64,000 nucleotides of DNA from Cetobacterium sp. 8H. GTDB lineage: Bacteria; Fusobacteriota; Fusobacteriia; Fusobacteriales; Fusobacteriaceae. Of this stretch, positions 34,143 through 41,939 are shown in pieces. The notes beneath the pieces are model-generated. The model was given only the letters and a program-made list of their open reading frames with translations, searched no databases and had not been told where the DNA came from. Within the stretch, counting starts at the first letter, position 1. Each line of letters starts with the position of its first letter. The translations under genes were made by a program, and so were the position numbers. The DNA lies in assembly GCF_014250675.1 (NCBI RefSeq), contig NZ_JACHTG010000004.1:1551501-1615500 (forward strand), read 5' to 3'.

Positions 34143-35037
34143 AAATAACAATAGAAGATTCTACTCTTTAAATGATTACTTTAAAGATAATTTTAAAAGC
34201 AAAATATACAAAGTTTCCTTAGATGGTGGATTTACATGTCCTAATAGAGATGGAAAGATATCTCATGGTGGCTGTATATTTTGTAGTGATTCTGGAAGTG
34301 GAGAATTTACGGGAAATAAACTAAAAAGTATAACAGAGCAGATCGATGAACAGTTAAGCTTTTTAAAAGATAAAGTGAAAGAAGAGAAAGTTATTGCATA
34401 TTTTCAAAACTTTACAAACACATATGGAGATGTGGAATACTTAAGGAAAATATATTATGAAGCTCTCAATCATCCAAGAGTGATTGGTATTGCGATAGGA
34501 ACAAGACCCGATTGTATAAATGAGGACGTGCTAGAGTTATTAGCAGAAATAAATAAAAACTATCTGCTTTGGATAGAGCTTGGTCTTCAAACAAGTGATG
34601 ATGAAATAGCTAAACTTATAAATAGAGGGTATGAATACCAAGTTTATAAAAAAACATCTAAAAGATTAGTTGAAATGAATATAAAATTTGTAACACATAT
34701 GATTGTAGGTTTACCCACAGAGGAGAGGGAAGGTATCTTAAAAACAGCAAAAGATATAGTTGAATCTGGAGCCTGGGGTATAAAGATTCACTCCCTTCAT
34801 ATTATAAGAGGAACATCTATGGAAAAATTATATGAAAAAAAGCCATTTTATATTTTCTCTTTAGAAGAGTATGTTGATATAGTTGTAACTATTTTAAAAA
34901 GCATTCCGAAAGATATAGTTGTTCATAGAGTTACAGGTGATGGAAAAAAAGAGGAAGTCGTTGAACCTATCTGGAGCTTAAATAAAAGAAAAGTTTTAAA
35001 TGAAATTGAAAAAGAATTAAAAAGAAGAGAGATATAA
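34135..35037 (+). CDS. TIGR01212 family radical SAM protein (YtqA/YhcC-like)
   Basis: A 300-residue radical SAM enzyme whose cluster cysteines lie in the family's unusual spacing, FTCPNRDG ... GGCIFCSDSG. Other landmarks are VSLDGGFTCPNRDGKISHGGC, FTNTYGD, IGTRPDCI, WIELGLQTS, THMIVGLPTE, WGIKIHSLHIIRGTSME and VHRVTGDG. The substrate is not established; the family is often suspected of tRNA modification, which suits its overlap with queH. The ATG at 34135 gives the standard N-terminus (RRFYSLNDYFKDNF); the frame extends to 34087 inside queH but that start is unlikely. Confidence 0.92.
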   Translation: MTKNNNRRFYSLNDYFKDNFKSKIYKVSLDGGFTCPNRDGKISHGGCIFCSDSGSGEFTGNKLKSITEQIDEQLSFLKDKVKEEKVIAYFQNFTNTYGDVEYLRKIYYEALNHPRVIGIAIGTRPDCINEDVLELLAEINKNYLLWIELGLQTSDDEIAKLINRGYEYQVYKKTSKRLVEMNIKFVTHMIVGLPTEEREGILKTAKDIVESGAWGIKIHSLHIIRGTSMEKLYEKKPFYIFSLEEYVDIVVTILKSIPKDIVVHRVTGDGKKEEVVEPIWSLNKRKVLNEIEKELKRREI

Positions 35038-35051
35038 ACGGGAGGAGTAAA

Positions 35052-35909
35052 ATGGGTGGTACACTTATAAAATTGAAGGAGTTTCAAGAAGGATTTACAA
35101 AAAATGAAAAAAAAATATCCAAATATTTAATTGAAAACATAGAGGAAATAAAAATGCTAAACACATACGATTTAGCTATGAAATGTGATGTTAGCCAAGC
35201 TTCAGTTGTAAGATTTGCTAAAAAATTAGGATTTAAAGGATTTCCAGAATTTAAAATTTCATTAGCTAGTGATTTAGCTATGAAAAATAATGAAAAAACA
35301 ATTCAGATTATATATGATGAAATAAAAATAGGTGATACAACTGATATTTTAGCTAAGAAAGTTGTTTATGAAAATGTTAAAAGTGTTGAAGATACTTATA
35401 AGGTCTTAAACTTTGATGAAATAGAAAGAGCTGCAGATGCAATTAATTCAGCAAAGAGAATATTTATTTTGGGAGCTGGATTTTCAGGAATTGTTGCAAA
35501 GGATTTTCAATATAAACTGTGGGAACTGGGGAAGTTTGTTGTATTTGATACAGATCAACATATTCAGTTAACAAATGCTTCGACAGCAGAAGAAGGAGAT
35601 GTAGTTTTTGTAATATCTCATAGTGGAAAGACTCTAGATATATATCAAACATTATTGGAGTTTAAAGAAAAAGGAGCTAAGGTTATAACGTTGACTAAAT
35701 TTGCTTCTAATCCTATAAAAAATATTGGAGATATATGCCTAAGCACAGTAGTGGAAAAAACTAATTTTAGATCTACATCGTTATCCTCAAGAATGGCACA
35801 ATTAACTGTTATTGATATTCTTTATGTAAAATTAATTCAAAAGGATAGAAAAAGAGCAGATAAATATATAGGAAATGCTGTAAAAAGTATAGAAAAATTC
35901 AAAATGTAA
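35052..35909 (+). CDS. MurR/RpiR family transcriptional regulator
   Basis: A 285-residue sugar-phosphate-responsive repressor. The N-terminal HTH_6 domain (about 1-75) has KNEKKISKYLIENIEEI, the recognition helix DVSQASVVRFAKKLGFKGFPEFK, and the C-terminal SIS domain (about 120-255) shows IFILGAGFSGIVAKDFQYKL and FVISHSGKTLDIYQTL. The next genes are nagB and nagA, so it very probably controls GlcNAc use, sensing an amino-sugar phosphate. It follows a radical SAM gene by 14 bases with GGGAGGAG upstream. A palindrome in the nagB promoter is a likely operator. Confidence 0.92.
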   Translation: MGGTLIKLKEFQEGFTKNEKKISKYLIENIEEIKMLNTYDLAMKCDVSQASVVRFAKKLGFKGFPEFKISLASDLAMKNNEKTIQIIYDEIKIGDTTDILAKKVVYENVKSVEDTYKVLNFDEIERAADAINSAKRIFILGAGFSGIVAKDFQYKLWELGKFVVFDTDQHIQLTNASTAEEGDVVFVISHSGKTLDIYQTLLEFKEKGAKVITLTKFASNPIKNIGDICLSTVVEKTNFRSTSLSSRMAQLTVIDILYVKLIQKDRKRADKYIGNAVKSIEKFKM

Positions 35910-35958
35910 ATAAAATTCATTTTAAAACGTATATAAAGAAAAAAAAATTCTAAAAATG

Positions 35959-35987
35959 TTGACATTTATCTAAATAAATGATAACTT
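35959..35987 (+). promoter_or_regulatory. nagBA promoter with operator-like palindrome
   Basis: TTGACA at 35959-35964, then 17 bases, then TAACTT at 35982-35987. Between and overlapping them CATTTA (35963-35968) and TAAATG (35975-35980) form a perfect inverted repeat, where repressor binding would block polymerase. The RpiR-family regulator encoded just upstream is the natural candidate. Confidence 0.6.
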
Positions 35988-36027
35988 AATCATAGATATA
36001 AAAATAAATATAGGGGAGTGATTTTTC

Positions 36028-36855
36028 GTGAGAGTAATAATAACTGAAAAAAATATTGGAGATTGGGCTGCTGTATATGTAGCTAAAAAAATATTAGAGG
36101 TTAAACCTACAGCAGAGAATCCCTTTGTTTTAGGATTACCTACTGGCGGAACACCTTTAGCTATGTACAAAAGGTTAATTCAATTTTATAAAGATGGAAT
36201 ATTATCATTTGAAAATGTGATTACATTCAATATGGATGAGTATGTAGGATTATCTCCAGCAAATGATCAAAGTTATCATTACTACATGTATGAAAACTTT
36301 TTTAAACATATAGATATAAAAGAAGAAAATATAAATATATTGAATGGCTTAGCTATTGATTATGTAAAAGAATGTGAAGAATATGAAGCTAAAATAAAGT
36401 CTGTTGGAGGAATTGATCTTTTTCTAGGAGGGATTGGGCCTGATGGACATATTGCTTTTAATGAACCAGGATCTTCTTTAAGTTCAAGAACTAGAGATAA
36501 AGAATTAACAATGGATACAATTATAGCTAATGCTAGATTCTTTGATGGAGACATCGATAGAGTTCCTAAGTTAGCATTAACTGTTGGAGTTGGAACTATT
36601 CTTGATGCAAAAGAAGTATTAATAATGGTAAATGGTCACAATAAAGCTAGAGCATTACATCATGCTGTTGAACAAGGAGTTAATCATATGTGGACAGTAA
36701 GTGCACTTCAATTACATCCTAAAGGAATAATTGTTTCAGATGAGGCTGCTTGTGCAGAATTAAAAGTTGGGACATATAGATATTTCAAAGATATAGAAAA
36801 ACAAAATTTAGATACAGATTTATTAATAAATGAATTATATAAAAATTCTAAGTAG
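36028..36855 (+). CDS. nagB: glucosamine-6-phosphate deaminase
   Basis: The enzyme isomerises and deaminates glucosamine 6-phosphate to fructose 6-phosphate and ammonia. At 275 residues it has the hexameric NagB length. Motifs present: [16 protein letters not shown] (phosphate-binding), [10 protein letters not shown] with the catalytic Asp pair, [25 protein letters not shown] with the catalytic His and Glu, and the C-terminal [22 protein letters not shown]. It begins at GTG behind GGGGAG. nagA follows 10 bases after its stop and shares the transcript. Confidence 0.97.
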   Translation: MRVIITEKNIGDWAAVYVAKKILEVKPTAENPFVLGLPTGGTPLAMYKRLIQFYKDGILSFENVITFNMDEYVGLSPANDQSYHYYMYENFFKHIDIKEENINILNGLAIDYVKECEEYEAKIKSVGGIDLFLGGIGPDGHIAFNEPGSSLSSRTRDKELTMDTIIANARFFDGDIDRVPKLALTVGVGTILDAKEVLIMVNGHNKARALHHAVEQGVNHMWTVSALQLHPKGIIVSDEAACAELKVGTYRYFKDIEKQNLDTDLLINELYKNSK

Positions 36856-36865
36856 GAGGTTAGTT

Positions 36866-38005
36866 GTGAAGGCTATTATTAATGGAGAATTATTTATAGG
36901 AAATAAATTTTATAAAGGAAGAGTTTTAATTATAAAAGGAGAGAGAATTGTTGATATTTTATCTGAGACAGAGTTAGACTCAATATATCCTGAGATTGAA
37001 AAAATTGATGCCAACAACAACTATGTAACTCCTGGATTTATAGATTTACAATTAAATGGTTGTGGTGGAGTTTTGTTTAATGATGAGATTTCTTTAAACA
37101 CTTTAGAAATTATGCATAAAACAAATTTAAAATATGGATGTACTTCTTTTACTCCTACATTAATTACTACTAGTGATGAAAATATAGAAAAAGCTCTAAA
37201 TCTTGTAAAAAATATAAAAAACAAAGGTGATTATGGAGTTTTAGGTTTACATATTGAAGGACCGTATATCTCTTTAACAAAGAAAGGGATACATAATCCT
37301 AAATTTATAAGAAAAGCTGATGAAGCTATGATAGATAAAATCGTTGAAGCGGGAAAAGAAAACGTTACAATAGTAACTTTAGCTCCTGAAAATACAGATA
37401 AAATGATAATTTCGAAACTAAACAAAGCTGGAATAAATGTAGCAGTAGGACATTCTAACGCTACATATGAAGAAGTGAAAGAAAAAGAAGCTTTTGGTAT
37501 TTCTTTATCAACTCATTTATACAATGGGATGAGTTCTTTTGGACATAGAGAGCCTGGAGTTGTTGGAGCAGTATTTGATAGTGATATTAAAGCTGGAATA
37601 ATTGCCGATGGATTCCATTGTCATTATTCAGCTATTAAATCTGCTATAAAAATTATGGGTGAAAGATTATATCTAGTTACTGATGCAGTTGCACCTGTAG
37701 GAACAGATATGGAATATTTTTATTTTGAAGGAAATAAAGTTTATTATAAAGACGGAAAGTGTTTTGGAGAGGATGGAACTTTAGGAGGTTCTGCTTTAAC
37801 AATGGATGCTGGAGTTAGAAATTTAGTAAGATATTGTGATATAACTTTAGAAGAAGCTATAAGAATGGCAACACTTTACCCTGCTAAAGCTGTTGGGATT
37901 GAAAATGAATTTGGAAAGCTTCAACCAGGTCATTATGCAGATATAGTATTTTTAGATAAACATTTAAATTTAAAAAAAGTTATAGCCAAAGGTCAAGAGG
38001 TATAA
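36866..38005 (+). CDS. nagA: N-acetylglucosamine-6-phosphate deacetylase
   Basis: A 379-residue amidohydrolase that removes acetate from GlcNAc 6-phosphate, feeding NagB. Metal and substrate motifs are clear: TPGFIDLQLNGCGGVLFND, LGLHIEGPYISLTKKGIHNP with the metal Glu, VGHSNATYEEV, STHLYNGMSSFGHREPG, ADGFHCHYSAIK, and LVTDAVAPVGTD with the catalytic Asp. The GTG at 36866 lies behind an AGGAGG overlapping the nagB stop; the longer frame from 36830 is inside nagB and is rejected. A terminator follows. Confidence 0.96.
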   Translation: MKAIINGELFIGNKFYKGRVLIIKGERIVDILSETELDSIYPEIEKIDANNNYVTPGFIDLQLNGCGGVLFNDEISLNTLEIMHKTNLKYGCTSFTPTLITTSDENIEKALNLVKNIKNKGDYGVLGLHIEGPYISLTKKGIHNPKFIRKADEAMIDKIVEAGKENVTIVTLAPENTDKMIISKLNKAGINVAVGHSNATYEEVKEKEAFGISLSTHLYNGMSSFGHREPGVVGAVFDSDIKAGIIADGFHCHYSAIKSAIKIMGERLYLVTDAVAPVGTDMEYFYFEGNKVYYKDGKCFGEDGTLGGSALTMDAGVRNLVRYCDITLEEAIRMATLYPAKAVGIENEFGKLQPGHYADIVFLDKHLNLKKVIAKGQEV

Positions 38006-38012
38006 TGAATGT

Positions 38013-38040
38013 AGAGGTAGAATTATCTACCTCTTTTTTA
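38013..38040 (+). terminator. terminator of nagBA
   Basis: AGAGGTAGA/TCTACCTCT stem with a 4-base loop and six T. Confidence 0.9.
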
Positions 38041-38123
38041 TATAAAATTATAAAAAAGAAAAACTAATTTTTTTTTGAATAATATTACTATAAGAATTGA
38101 TAAAAAAATAAGGAGGAAGGGTT

Positions 38124-38642
38124 ATGAAACCATCGTGGATTCCAAAAGGACTCTTTTTAGGATTTGTGTTTTTTGTATCTATACTTCTAGTAAAACCAAT
38201 TGGAGTTTCAACTCAGTATAGTGTTACTTCTGGAATTATTCATTCTGTCATTGAGAAAGATATAGTTGTACAAAAAGGAAAAGAATATACTAGTCGGATT
38301 GAATATTATAATCAAGATGGTATAGCAAGAAGTATTGCGAATCCATATAATTTTAGCATGGTTTTTATTGCGGGTGTTTTTATAGGAGGAACTCTTGGAC
38401 GAATATTTTTTTTAAAAAATAAATATTTTATAAAAGAAAATGAAAAATTAGAAAAAGATTCTATATCAAGAATGAGACTTTTTATAGGTGGAGTAATTTT
38501 ACTTTATGGAGCTAGAATGGCTGGCGGATGTACAAGCGGGCACATGATGAGTGGAGTTATGCAACTATCTCTAAGTAGTATTATTTTTACCGTAGTGTTA
38601 TTTCCAATTGCAATTTTTATAGCTAAAAAGGTAGGTGAATAA
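38124..38642 (+). CDS. YeeE/YedE-like sulfur transport protein, first half
   Basis: A 172-residue inner-membrane protein of the YeeE/YedE family, which imports thiosulfate or other sulfur compounds through conserved cysteines. The second half holds RMRLFIGGVILLYGARMAGGCTSGHMMSGVMQLSL described in parts: GARMAGGCTSGH carries the Cys gate and MMSG follows. Membrane helices lie near 8-28, 72-95, 112-130 and 140-165. A loop of about 40 polar residues after the first helix faces the outside. AGGAGG precedes the ATG. The partner half begins two bases after the stop. Confidence 0.85.
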   Translation: MKPSWIPKGLFLGFVFFVSILLVKPIGVSTQYSVTSGIIHSVIEKDIVVQKGKEYTSRIEYYNQDGIARSIANPYNFSMVFIAGVFIGGTLGRIFFLKNKYFIKENEKLEKDSISRMRLFIGGVILLYGARMAGGCTSGHMMSGVMQLSLSSIIFTVVLFPIAIFIAKKVGE

Positions 38643-38643
38643 T

Positions 38644-39231
38644 ATGAAACATTTATTTGTTGATAATATGCCTTTGCTAGGAATTTTGTTAGGAATACTT
38701 TTTGGATTTGCTCTTTATTATGCCGGAGCTACAAATAGAATATTTATTATAAATATGTTAAAGTTAAAAAATTTAACTCTTATGAAAATAATACTTTTAG
38801 GAATTGGATTTGGAATGGTTTTAACTTACCTTGGAATGATTTTTAAAATAATTCCAATGGAACATTTTAGTATAAAAGTTATGAATCTAGGTGTTATTTT
38901 TGGAGCTGGAATATTGGGAGTAGGATTTGGAATAATTGGCCTTTGTCCTGGAACAGCTATCGCAAGTTTTGGAGCTGGATATTTAAAAGCTATTTATGTA
39001 ATTTTAGGTGGATTAGTAGGCTCTTTTCTTTTTACATTATCGTATCCTGTATTAAAATCTATCGGACTTTTTGAAGAAATATTTGGTGGAAAAACTTCCC
39101 TTATATTTATTTCTGAAAAATATAATTTTCTTTATGAAGGAACACCTTGGATTGGAGTTTTTGTAGGAGTAATTATAATTGTAATTTCACTGGCTTTGCC
39201 ATATAATGTTGAAACAAAAAAGAGGTGGTAA
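38644..39231 (+). CDS. YeeE/YedE-like sulfur transport protein, second half
   Basis: A 195-residue membrane protein with five or six helices, the companion of the preceding gene. The conserved cysteine motif here is IIGLCPGTAIASFGAGYLKAIYVILGGLVGS, given in parts: GLCPGT carries the Cys and GAGY follows. Together the two chains correspond to the two repeats of a full-length YeeE-type protein, so they probably act as a heterodimer. The ATG at 38644 is chosen, behind AGGTAGG; a GTG at 38635 in frame overlaps the previous gene. Its 3' end forms part of a terminator. Confidence 0.85.
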   Translation: MKHLFVDNMPLLGILLGILFGFALYYAGATNRIFIINMLKLKNLTLMKIILLGIGFGMVLTYLGMIFKIIPMEHFSIKVMNLGVIFGAGILGVGFGIIGLCPGTAIASFGAGYLKAIYVILGGLVGSFLFTLSYPVLKSIGLFEEIFGGKTSLIFISEKYNFLYEGTPWIGVFVGVIIIVISLALPYNVETKKRW

Positions 39232-39246
39232 AACACCTCTTTTTTA
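39217..39246 (+). terminator. terminator of the YeeE pair
   Basis: AAAAAGAGGTG/CACCTCTTTTT stem with T-run; the left arm lies in the last codons of the gene. Confidence 0.85.
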
Positions 39247-39266
39247 ATAAATTAGTTACAAATAAT

Positions 39267-39377
39267 AATTATTTTTAAACTATATAATCAATAACTACAT
39301 ATAATGCTAATTATATGTAGTTTAGTTAGTTTAATAATTTTTATTAAAATAAAAATTATTTTTAAACTTCAATAACT
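39267..39377. repeat. two-part direct repeat around the dif-like site
   Basis: AATTATTTTTAAACT occurs identically at 39267-39281 and 39354-39368. Each copy is followed, 6 bases later in the first case and immediately in the second, by TCAATAACT (39288-39296 and 39369-39377). The first TCAATAACT runs into the left arm of the dif-like site. The repeats may be recombinase accessory sites or a relic of a duplication. Confidence 0.6.
39294..39321. other. candidate Xer recombination site (dif-like)
   Basis: The 28 bases consist of an 11-bp arm ACTACATATAA, a 6-bp centre TGCTAA and a second arm TTATATGTAGT that is the exact complement of the first. This is the 11-6-11 layout of Xer sites, and the inner borders ATAA and TTAT are those of the E. 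coli dif core. The site lies about 70 bases past the stop codon of a complete tyrosine recombinase gene. No T-run follows the hairpin, and a separate terminator already ends the preceding gene, so it is not a terminator. Confidence 0.6.
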
Positions 39378-39393
39378 TTTATTTTAATAGCAT

Positions 39394-40386
39394 TTATCCA
39401 ATATCATCCATACTTTGTACAGGTATTTTTTCCAAAACCTTTTTTTCGATAAGAGATTTTGCATTTATATAAACTTCAGTAACTTTTGTATCTGAGTGGC
39501 CTAAAAAATCTCGAATCTCTATTAAATCAGCTCCGTTTAGAGAAAGTTCTGTTGCAATAGCATGACGAATATTATGTGGACTAATATCTTTATTTATGAC
39601 CTGTCCCATATCTTGAACTACATTGTATAGCGCTCTATATGATAGAGGCTTATTTTTTTCAAACGAGGAGAAAAATAGAAATTTTTCATCTAAACTTTCT
39701 TCATCTACCCCATAAACATTTGTTAAGTAATTTTTATAATCATCGAGCTTTTTGATTAAAAAATTATGCAGAGGTTTATATTGCTCTCTACCACTTTTTG
39801 TTTTTTCCAATTTAACAAAATGTTCTCCATTTCTTTTTAATACATGTTTAAATTGTAATGATAAAAGTTCTTGGCTTCTCATTCCAGTATAAAAAAGTGT
39901 ATATAAAATTAATGTATTTCTATATTCTTTTTCACCATTAACTCTATAATTTTTCAAGATCTCTTTTATATCATCAAAGGAAACTTTTAAAATATTATCT
40001 AAGTTTCTAGATGTTTTAAAAAGACCGATATATTTAAATGGATTATCATAGCCATTTTTTTCTAACTCTTTATACAAAGATTTTAAAGATGATATAACTT
40101 TGTTAATAGATGTTTTTTTCATCTCTCTCTCATTTATAAGATGAGATAAATAATCTTCAATATCACCTTTTTCAATACCAGTCATAAGTTCTATTATTTC
40201 ATCTCCTTCTATCGGAGTATCACCGTCATATACATAAGTAAGAAAATCTTTAAGATAGAAAAAATAATCTTTCATAGTTTTAGGAGATTTATATATTTCA
40301 AATATACTTTTCTTTTCTTCTCTACTTTTTCGTTTTCGCCTATTTGTACTTATTTCGTGTTTTTCTTTTATTGTAATCTCATTCAA
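39394..40386 (-). CDS. tyrosine recombinase, Xer type
   Basis: A 330-residue site-specific recombinase with a SAM-like N-terminal core-binding domain (about 30-110) and a C-terminal catalytic domain. All catalytic residues are present: R170 in YTGMRSQELLSL, K197 in KTKSGREQ, H271 and R274 in SPHNIRHAIAT, H297 in LGHSDTKVTE and the nucleophile Y306 in VYINAKS. The pattern is that of XerC/XerD/XerS-like housekeeping enzymes. I take the TTG at 40386 as the start, because GGGAGGGGG lies 7 bases upstream; the frame can be read back to 40404 inside that site. A perfect dif-like palindrome lies just downstream. No phage or transposon genes accompany it. Confidence 0.9.
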   Translation of the reverse strand: MNEITIKEKHEISTNRRKRKSREEKKSIFEIYKSPKTMKDYFFYLKDFLTYVYDGDTPIEGDEIIELMTGIEKGDIEDYLSHLINEREMKKTSINKVISSLKSLYKELEKNGYDNPFKYIGLFKTSRNLDNILKVSFDDIKEILKNYRVNGEKEYRNTLILYTLFYTGMRSQELLSLQFKHVLKRNGEHFVKLEKTKSGREQYKPLHNFLIKKLDDYKNYLTNVYGVDEESLDEKFLFFSSFEKNKPLSYRALYNVVQDMGQVINKDISPHNIRHAIATELSLNGADLIEIRDFLGHSDTKVTEVYINAKSLIEKKVLEKIPVQSMDDIG

Positions 40387-40437
40387 GTTATTTCCCCCTC
40401 CCAAATAAAAAAGTCCTATTAGTTTATTTATGGAAAA

Positions 40438-41118
40438 TTATAAAATATCTTCCTTTTCAATCTCTCTAACCTCTCTAGGTTGCATATCTTCTAAAGTTAA
40501 TTTTCCAAATATTTCTCTTTTTAAATATGTCACTTCATTATTAACTGCTTTAAGCATTTTTTTTACTTGATGGAATTTTCCCTCTTTTATATTTAAAAGA
40601 ATCTCTTTTTCATTAACTTTTTCAACTTTAGCAGGTTGAGTTATATATCCACCAATATCAACTCCTTTTTCTAATCTATCTATTTCACCCTCTCCAATTT
40701 CATTTCTTAGAATAACACGATATATTTTGTCCACATGTTTTTTAGGTGATATCAGTTCGTGAGCAAGTTTTCCATCATTTGTAAATAAAAGTAATCCCTC
40801 AGTATCTTTATCCAATCTTCCTACAGGGAAAAGATCTTTTTTGTTAACCCATTCTGGTAAAAGTTCCATAACGGTTTTCTCTTTTTTATCTTCTGTTGCT
40901 GTAATGTACCCATCAACTTTATATAGCTTATAGTATCTAAACTCTTTATATATAATCTTTCTTCCTAGATATTCTACTAACGTTTCCTTCTCATCCACAT
41001 TTTTGCTATTATCTTTACAAATAACTCCATCAACATAGATTTCATTATTAGTTATATATTTTTTCACTTCACTTCTACTACCTACACCACACTCAACTAA
41101 AAATTTATCTAATCTCAA
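40438..41118 (-). CDS. RsuA-family 16S rRNA pseudouridine synthase
   Basis: A 226-residue enzyme that isomerises a uridine in rRNA. The N-terminal S4 domain reads MRLDKFLVECGVGSRSEVKKYI and the catalytic domain has VGRLDKDTEGLLLFTNDGKLAHEL with the nucleophile Asp (the RLDxxTxGLL motif). The C-terminal KEGKFHQVKKMLKAVNNEV and LKREIFGKLTL match the RsuA/RluB family. It starts at TTG with GGAGG seven bases upstream. The gene is about 50 bases upstream of the recombinase gene on the same strand and may be co-transcribed with it. Confidence 0.93.
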   Translation of the reverse strand: MRLDKFLVECGVGSRSEVKKYITNNEIYVDGVICKDNSKNVDEKETLVEYLGRKIIYKEFRYYKLYKVDGYITATEDKKEKTVMELLPEWVNKKDLFPVGRLDKDTEGLLLFTNDGKLAHELISPKKHVDKIYRVILRNEIGEGEIDRLEKGVDIGGYITQPAKVEKVNEKEILLNIKEGKFHQVKKMLKAVNNEVTYLKREIFGKLTLEDMQPREVREIEKEDIL

Positions 41119-41292
41119 TTTGTTGCCTCCTAATTATATTTATACTATAATTATAATTCTTAAAAATTATAAAATCAAGGATTAAAAAAAGTTTATTTTA
41201 ATCGGGTATATTAGTAATCATATTTTATAAAAAACAGTCTTTAAATATTAAATTACAAAATTGAAAAAATAATTATTTGTTATATTTTTTTC

Positions 41293-41322
41293 TTGTTGAA
41301 ATAACTTATTTTATGTTATAAT
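41293..41322 (+). promoter_or_regulatory. promoter of the unknown gene at 41374
   Basis: TTGTTG at 41293-41298, an 18-base spacer, and TATAAT at 41317-41322 with an upstream TG (extended -10). Confidence 0.75.
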
Positions 41323-41373
41323 ATAGAGCAAAAAAATATTAAAAAATTTATTTTCTAGGGGAGGATACTAAAT

Positions 41374-41916
41374 ATGGTTGATTTTAAAAAAATTGATACT
41401 ATGATTGAATACATTGAAGAGGGAACTGTCCCTGGGGATAAAACTTTTAATCAATTTGCAATAGAATTTTATCTAGAAACTAAAACTTTGACTCTTTCAA
41501 AATATATAAGATTAAAAGGTAAAAGTTCTAAGCTTCCTAAAATAATGAATACAAAAAAAGCTGGAGAAGTTTTATTCGATACTGAGAAAAGCGATGAAAT
41601 CAAATCTTTTTTATCAAGAAAAGGATTTAAAATAATTCCAGATTTAAATTATACATCGATAATGCTTTTGAGAAAAGTTGATCTTTTTAGCAACTGGCAA
41701 AAATTATTATTTTTCTTTGAAGGTGGAAGAACTGTCCAAGAGATAAATAGTTCTTTAAAAAAGGATCTACTTCCTATGGAAATTGAAAAGCTTGAAACCT
41801 ATGTAAAGGAAGAATTACGTTTAAATGAACAAGAGTTAAACTGGCTTTTAGATAAAATACAAAAAGTTGAGCACAATAAAGCTCTACATAAAGCTATAAA
41901 AAAACTTACTAAATAA
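41374..41916 (+). CDS. unknown cytoplasmic protein, 180 aa
   Basis: I do not recognise the family. The protein has no signal peptide or membrane segment. It opens MVDFKKIDTMIEYIEEGTVPGDKTFNQFAIEF, split here as MVDFKKIDTMIEYIEEG followed by TVPGDKTFNQFAIEF, and is mainly helical, with a lysine-rich C-terminus. FFEGGRTVQEINSSL near 115-130 could be part of a helix-turn-helix, but this is only a resemblance. It has a strong promoter and GGGGAGG before the ATG. A small secreted protein follows 23 bases later, likely in the same transcript. Confidence 0.7.
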   Translation: MVDFKKIDTMIEYIEEGTVPGDKTFNQFAIEFYLETKTLTLSKYIRLKGKSSKLPKIMNTKKAGEVLFDTEKSDEIKSFLSRKGFKIIPDLNYTSIMLLRKVDLFSNWQKLLFFFEGGRTVQEINSSLKKDLLPMEIEKLETYVKEELRLNEQELNWLLDKIQKVEHNKALHKAIKKLTK

Positions 41917-41939
41917 GCTAGAAGGAGATTTGAACAATT

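Noticed and set aside
36830-36865. ATG start for nagA at 36830
   Set aside because: It lies within nagB, and the AGGAGG before the GTG at 36866 gives the family-typical N-terminus.
39293-39322. Perfect inverted repeat taken as a transcription terminator
   Set aside because: No T-run follows on either strand, a separate terminator already ends the YeeE gene at 39217-39246, and the 11-6-11 Xer architecture explains it better.
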